Of a stretch of DNA of 64,000 nt, positions 12,656 through 64,000 are shown one piece after another. The stretch is from contig NC_090942.1 of assembly GCF_040807025.1 (NCBI RefSeq), positions 63,630,911 to 63,694,910 on the forward strand, given 5' to 3'. Source of the DNA: Struthio camelus. Lineage: Eukaryota > Chordata > Aves > Struthioniformes > Struthionidae. The position numbers and the translations under genes are program-made. A model generated the notes under the pieces. The model was not told the DNA's origin and made no database searches. It worked only from the letters and a program-made list of their open reading frames with translations. Within the stretch, counting starts at the first letter, position 1; each line of letters begins with the position of its first letter.

Positions 12656-14149
12656 TTTTTTTCACATTGTATTTTAACTGCTTCTCTACAGCTTCTACAA
12701 AACAAAGTGTACAAGCCAAGGTTATTGCCGTTAGGAAATGATGCTAAATATAAATAAAATATATTGCCATTACCTGAGCTGACTGAATTTAGAGACCAAC
12801 ATATAAGCTTTATTCATATAAAACATCCTTACACTCCACTGACTGCAAGAGAGTCTATCTGAATAAGAAGCTGGAGGACTGAGCCAGCTTCAAACACTGT
12901 TTGCTAGGATGAATGAAATAGTCTGCACCGAAGCTCACAGGAGCAGTTTAATGGCAGTCAGAAAAAACTCAATTCGATAAACTAATTCATGCAAACCAGT
13001 TAACAGGAATAGTAACAATTAATTGCTGAACTTTCTTTTTCAATAATAAAGAAGGCTAAAGGCAGCAAAAGTAGTTGAAGATACGCAGTTTAATATTTAT
13101 TAACTACAAATATTATTTGTACGTGTATTACATAACTTATCAGAAGATATTCTGCCAAATGAAATGCGTATATAAAATTAACTGGCCACTATCATCCAAA
13201 AAGTTTTGATTTTAGAGACAGCGTGAGTTCTTGCCGAGGTCCCTTTTTTGCCACACCTGTGTTCCCTGCTTTTGTTGTAAAGCTTTATATATTTGTTATA
13301 GAGTCATTAATCAGTTTCTTCTAATCTAGAATCCTGATTGCTGATAAATTTAATAGTGTGGTACAGCATTGTTTTGGAAAAGAGCAAAGGCTGCTTTGAT
13401 GCCCTAATTGAATTCTTCGACATTAACATAACAGTTTCCACAGGATTTTTTTCCCATACCATCTCCCAGGTGAATTTTGTCAGTCCTGCCTCTGTTCTGC
13501 AAGGAAGATATTCCAGTGTTGCAAATGGAATCGATCCTTTTGCATTACTTTGAGGATCTGTTGGATGCCACAGAATGGAAAACACTATCACACCTTGTTT
13601 GGATTCCTTTTAAGTTGAATACCAGTTCTGAATTTTCTGGGTTATCGGGTATGGGGTATGTCTTGTACTTTGTGCAGTAAACTACCAATCTATATTCTTT
13701 GATTTAACTGAACAGAGTTTATGAAGGAAATAAAACCTTTGTATAATATATATATTAAAACACACTACTGAAGGTGCAACTACTGAGAAGTTAGGAAAAG
13801 CCAGTTAAGGTTCCTAGAATGCTTTTGAGCATGTGCACTAAAATAAGAGTGGTGAAATGATTGTCTACTATTTTCTCCTCTCTGTCCTTCAGTGCATGGG
13901 GTGAACCTGTTCACAGCTGTGTAGAAGAACTACTTTTTTTTACAGAAAGTCTTAGAAGATCTGTTGTGAAGAGGGCAGGTGGCTGCAGGAATAGAAAGGA
14001 TGGCTGTATAATTACATCAAGCAAATAAGAATTGGCCCCTGCTTCTGCTGCAGAACTCTTCTATGGTGATAGTCAAGTCACTTCAAAAAAACTTTCTGCG
14101 GGTAATCATTAACCATGTGTCCTTTTTGTTTTGGTTGTCTGAACTGGGA

Positions 14150-14240
14150 CCTCTTTGAACGCTCAGAAGTGCTAAGCATTCACAAATGCAGCTGAAGTCA
14201 CCAAGAGCTAAGTGCTGAACCTCCAGAGTACTACTGATTA
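14150..14240. repeat. Possible ancient amniote repeat relic
   Basis: Contains AGAAGTGCTAAGCATTC, then GCTGAAGTCACCAAGAGCT and GTGCTGAACCTCCAGAG. This order resembles a widespread old archosaur/turtle repeat. The assignment is tentative. Confidence 0.35.
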
Positions 14241-17200
14241 GCTCCTGTACCATGAAAAAACAGACCCCAAAGTAGAAATAGGCACCAAACTTGGTATATT
14301 TTTTATTTACCTCTGTGCTTGATAACATTTGCTTCACAGAGGTGCTGCACTACAAGTTTGTGAAACAGTCATACAATACAGGTATGAATGCTGAAAGCCT
14401 GTGAGGACATGAATTCTCTTTGCTTTAGAGCAAGATTCAAAGAGTGTGCAGTGAATGTGTGCCCAGAACAGTTTCTTGGGTAACAGACGTGCTTGAGATT
14501 CTGGGTTGTTTCTGGTCTTCTGCCTCTACTGAAGATATTTACATTTTTGCCTTGGATATTTTGCTCCTACTCTTCTCTTCTCTCTTCCCGTTAAATGAGA
14601 ATGTGGAAGATGTGGAAGGAGTACCGCAGGTTACACCAGCTTTTCTAAGGAGCAATGTGAGCAATAGATTGCTATTTTCTCGAGTTAGAAATGGAGGAGA
14701 CCAGCAACAGCTTAAGGTTTCTCTATCTCCTGCCTTTCCCAAGCCCTTCAGACATTACAGAATCTCCAGTCCCATTTAAAAGAACTAGCAATTAATTACT
14801 TTCCTTATGAAAGTAGCTTCTACCCTGCTTTTAAAAAGAGTGTCAAAGTGTAGTAAGAACCACCTGTGGCATTCAGAGAGCTTTCTAAGATCCAAGAGAG
14901 TCAAGAAGTCGGTGAAGACAACTTGAAGAAAAGCAGGATCAAGATGGAATGTGTTTGTATTATAATTATTTAGCTCTTTGCTTAGATTTCTTCACATTCC
15001 ATAAGAGGTGTGCCTTTGCTGGAAGTGCTGCTTGGTGCATCTAAAAGTCACAAAAAATACAGATACAGTTAAGGATATGATTCCAAGAGCTCAAGTGTTT
15101 ACGTGGATAATGATTTGGCAAAGCCTTAAGTATGCGCTTAATTATAATTGCAGTGCCTAATTTTTAAGTGCCCTGACACCTAGTGGAATTTGTTGCTCCA
15201 AGCAGAATACCGCAGTTCATCTGCCTGTATTGTGGCTGGAGAGAGTTAAGTTAATCCCATTCTCAGCTACAATAGCAAGATACTCACCTGGACAGCTGCC
15301 TAAGCAATGTATTAGAGAAAATGCGAAAAAGAAGGCTTTGAATTGAGAGCTGCCCCTTTCAGAGACAGGCTGACAAAGCTATTTGCAAGGTAATGCAAGG
15401 TCGCTGATCTGTTTTCTGGTTTTGAGCCTGAAATGATTTTCTATTGATAGACACAGAAGGAGCCAAGCAACTTGGATTCAAGTTCTTTCTCTAAAGCGAT
15501 TTAAACCTGCATCTCCTATTGTGTACCCTATAACCTGAAACAAATGAATTACTTGAGGGTGGCCCTGACTTAGTCCTTTCTTTTTGGTGCTGTTCCATTT
15601 TGCGTGGAATAATTAAGTATTCCTTAGACTGAAGATGGCAACAGTATAGGAATCCATGGCAAAATGGGAATAAAGGGGAACTTCCGGAGTATAGAGTCCC
15701 ATCTCAGCTGTCATAAATTGGCTAAACTCCATCTCAAGTCTTGATAGGTAGTTAGACTCCAGTACTCCTATTTCAAATGTATGCCAGAACCTGTTTTGTT
15801 TCCAGAACCTGCTTCTTTTTCTTTACCTAGTAACAACATTGCGTCTAGCTTAAATAGCTCTTCTTCCTTTTTGGCATTTCCCTCTAAGCAATCTCTTGCT
15901 GAGAGAAGTCTTATCTCCTCCTGATCTTCATTTCTGTAATGTGAACAACCAAGCTTTTTTAGTGTCTCCTCGGAAAGCAGGGTCTGGTCTTTTCTTTTCA
16001 TGCAGCTGTTTCAGTTTGAACATATATTCCTTAAACATAGGTGATTAATATTTTACCCACAGTAAAGCAGGCATATCTATATTTAATGGAATGCAGTCTG
16101 TATGGAAGTGTTTATTGGTCTGTAAATACATCATCCCACACTTGTGCTCTAATTATTACTCCAGGCATCAAAGTCATCCAGTTTTCCCTGAATGATCTTC
16201 TGCTTTGCTTTGGGGTTGACTATGTCTCCTAACTTTGTATCTTAAGCACATTTTCAGTTCATCTCTGCTTTTATGCTGTTTTATTGACCAGAACTAATGT
16301 TTTCAGTCTGCATAACCTGCATGTACACTGTACCTCCGTTCTCACTGAAACCTAACTCTGCTGCACTCAGAATAGCAGGCCATCATTAATACTGCAGCCA
16401 TAATGCCACAGAGGATGGTAAAAGATGTTGCCATTCAGCAATAATAGCTCAGTTCTTGAACAGGAGGTAATGGTGAGAAAAGTACCATCAGGTATTTATA
16501 ATTCCTCCAAGCCAGTGTTTTGGCACATTGATGAGAAAATATGAAGGAAAAAGACTCAGCCTGAGTTAGGAGAAAGTGCTGGCTGTGCACAACAGGAGAT
16601 GAAAACTTAGCTAGAGGCTTCTGCATAGTGACATTGAAAGGCTGTGATATCACGAAGGGCCAAGTAAGTTACAGTCAAGCTGATAACATATGACAAGGAG
16701 GTGGGACACACCACTGTGGTGGGCTATGAGGCTTTGAAGGTATCCTCTAATGAATTTGTCATCTTGTCCCATGGCTCACGAAGAAAGGAAAAACAATGTG
16801 ACACCAAAATTAAATAGGAATGGGGTTTACTGTGTTGGTAGAGCTGTGCCAAAAAGCCATGCACCCTTGGATGCGTCTCGAACAACTACAGCCAGGTGCA
16901 GCCCTCCAGGGAAAGGCAGAGGTTATCCCACAACCACAATCATGTAAATATACTAGGACAAACTTATGGGAATAGGCAGGCAATGTTACTTTCCACAGGG
17001 AAAAATAAGGATATGTGAGTGATGTTGATTACTCAGAAAGATCACTGTAGTGAGCTATAAGAAACACTGCCACTTTGAAGATGACCTTTCTCTGCATGGA
17101 TGAAGGACTAAAGAGAGAGGTGCTACTGTCCTCAGACTCATGGGGTCCTATTATACCACCTTCTACTGCTCTGGTAACCAGAAGCACCCGTGTCTGATGA

Positions 17201-18299
17201 GCAAATTCTTGAGAGTGGTGATACCAGCAGTGTCCTGTGTATACAGCTGAACTTAATGGCAGAAACCAGACCAATGCAGATTAAGGGCTGCGGAGACTGC
17301 TGTCGGATAGCAACCTCTAACTAGTTTCTTGTTGTCACGTTTTTGTCTCAAGAATCATTCGTAAAGAACTCCACAAATAACTTTCTTCCAGCCTGGTGGT
17401 TCCCCTTCCATGAATGTTTTCCCTTGTGCTTCATTTACGTGGTGAAATACACATAGGAGTGCTCAAATGAAAACCCAGCATATATGTCTACTCTGTGATA
17501 CCCAAGAGTCCTCTCGATCTCTCTTAGCTAGGGAAAACCAATTTGCTTTGCAGGGTATCTTGAAGAATGACAGGATGGTGCCACTCTGCTGACCACAGCC
17601 GGCAGCGGTGTTTCCATGCGCAGAAAATTTGTCTTGCAGGCAAGTCATTTCAAGATCATTGAAATGATCTAGGACATTATTCACAAAAGCATTTACATTT
17701 TATTCTGTAGCAGGCAGGTAACAAAGGAAGCTTCACAAGTACGATCATGAAAACGAAGCAACACCGCTGAGATTTTTAGTTCTTTGGTGCATATTCTTAA
17801 ATGCATTGACTCACTTTTCAAACGTCTAGGGGAGCGTTGTCAGCAAAGCAGTGCAGCTGCATAGGACTCGGAGCATATTCGGTGGCTCGCCTACCGCAGA
17901 CACAGAGTAATACTACGGAGCCTGCTTCCCTCTGGATGATTTCTTGAAAGCCGTAGGCAGCACCTGCTGCCTCTGGCAGGTCGCTAGCGTTTATGCGCCT
18001 CGAAGCTCCCAGCCTCGAGCGTTCGAGGTCATGGGTCGGGACCCGGAGAAGAATTAAAAAAAAAATAAATTGTGGAGACTTAATAGCGTATTCGTGCAGC
18101 CCATCTTATTCGCTTTCTGGTTCCGAGCGCTTTGGGAAGGCACGAAAAATAAATAAACAAACAAAAGGGCAGAAACAGAGGATAGCCAAGGCAGAGACTC
18201 GCCCAGCGCTCCCACCGCTGGGAACCGTGGGGAAAAAAAAGGGAAAACCTTTCTCTGCCCAGAGCGGCCAGAGCCGCGGGGGCTGCAGCGCCGCCCGCA

Positions 18300-18335
18300 C
18301 CCCCCCCCCCGCCCGCCCGCCCGCCCGCCCGCCCG
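18300..18335 (+). repeat. C11 plus (GCCC)6 tract, G-quadruplex potential on minus strand
   Basis: A run of 11 C (18300-18310) is followed by six GCCC units (18311-18334). The minus strand therefore carries many closely spaced GGG runs about 180 bases upstream of the GNPTAB ATG. Confidence 0.85.
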
Positions 18336-18363
18336 TCGCGGAGCCGCCGCCGCCTCGAGGCTG

Positions 18364-18378
18364 CCGCCAGGTGGCGCC
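18364..18378 (+). promoter_or_regulatory. CTCF-like core motif in GNPTAB promoter
   Basis: CCGCCAGGTGGCGCC agrees well with the CTCF core (CCRSCAGRKGGCGC type). It lies 138 bases upstream of the GNPTAB start codon. This is a motif match only. Confidence 0.45.
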
Positions 18379-18477
18379 GCGGCGCTGCCGGAAGCGGCGC
18401 TGCGCGGGGCGGGCGCTGGGGGCGGCAGCGGCGGCGGCGGGACCCGCCCGCCCCGGCGCAGGGCAGCGCGGTGAGGC

Positions 18478-18497
18478 GGGCCGGGCCGGGCCGGGCC
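18478..18497 (+). repeat. (GGGCC)4 repeat in GNPTAB 5' leader region
   Basis: Four tandem GGGCC units end 18 bases before the ATG at 18516. They could form a G-quadruplex in the DNA or in the mRNA leader, if transcription begins upstream of them. Confidence 0.8.
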
Positions 18498-18515
18498 GTG
18501 CCGCGCCGGCGGGCC

Positions 18516-64000
<45,485 letters not shown>

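Larger units (their letters stand above)
4111..17950. other. Intergenic region between DRAM1 and GNPTAB promoters
   Basis: About 14 kb of mostly AT-rich DNA with no open frame resembling a known protein and no recognised RNA gene. It holds a perfect 14-bp hairpin (6104-6134), a G14 run (7867-7880), and fragments resembling ancient amniote repeats near 12600-12655 and 14150-14240. Enhancers or non-coding transcripts could be present but cannot be recognised from sequence alone. Confidence 0.6.

Overview
The window is vertebrate nuclear DNA with large introns. It is almost certainly from a sauropsid and most likely a bird. The reasons are compact introns and intergenic space, no young mammalian SINEs or LINEs, only very old decayed repeats, two CpG islands, and proteins close to but not identical with the mammalian orthologues. 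The species cannot be told from the sequence.

Two genes lie head to head. On the minus strand, the first coding exon of DRAM1 (lysosomal autophagy modulator) sits at 3231-3361 in a CpG island; the rest of DRAM1 lies off the left edge. About 15 kb of intergenic DNA follows. From 18516 to the right edge the plus strand carries GNPTAB, the alpha/beta precursor of UDP-GlcNAc:lysosomal-enzyme GlcNAc-1-phosphotransferase. Twenty coding exons were placed by translation, splice-site and phase continuity. They give about 1219 codons, and the last exon is cut by the window end, roughly 37 codons short of the expected end. The frame is intact throughout. The stealth-type catalytic segments, two LNR/Notch repeats, the DMAP1-binding-like segment, the site-1-protease cleavage site and the EF-hand are all present.

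Both genes serve the lysosome: GNPTAB makes the mannose-6-phosphate tag on acid hydrolases in the Golgi, and DRAM1 acts in lysosomal membranes during autophagy. The head-to-head order matches my recollection of the human 12q23 locus, with a shorter gap here.

The remaining sequence is introns and intergenic DNA with simple repeats, hairpins, MIR-like and other ancient repeat relics, and candidate CTCF and MYB motifs. The least explained feature is a decayed protein-coding relic of about 1 kb on the minus strand inside GNPTAB intron 18 (60908-61888). I see no previously undescribed multi-gene system; the window is mainly a well-conserved housekeeping locus.
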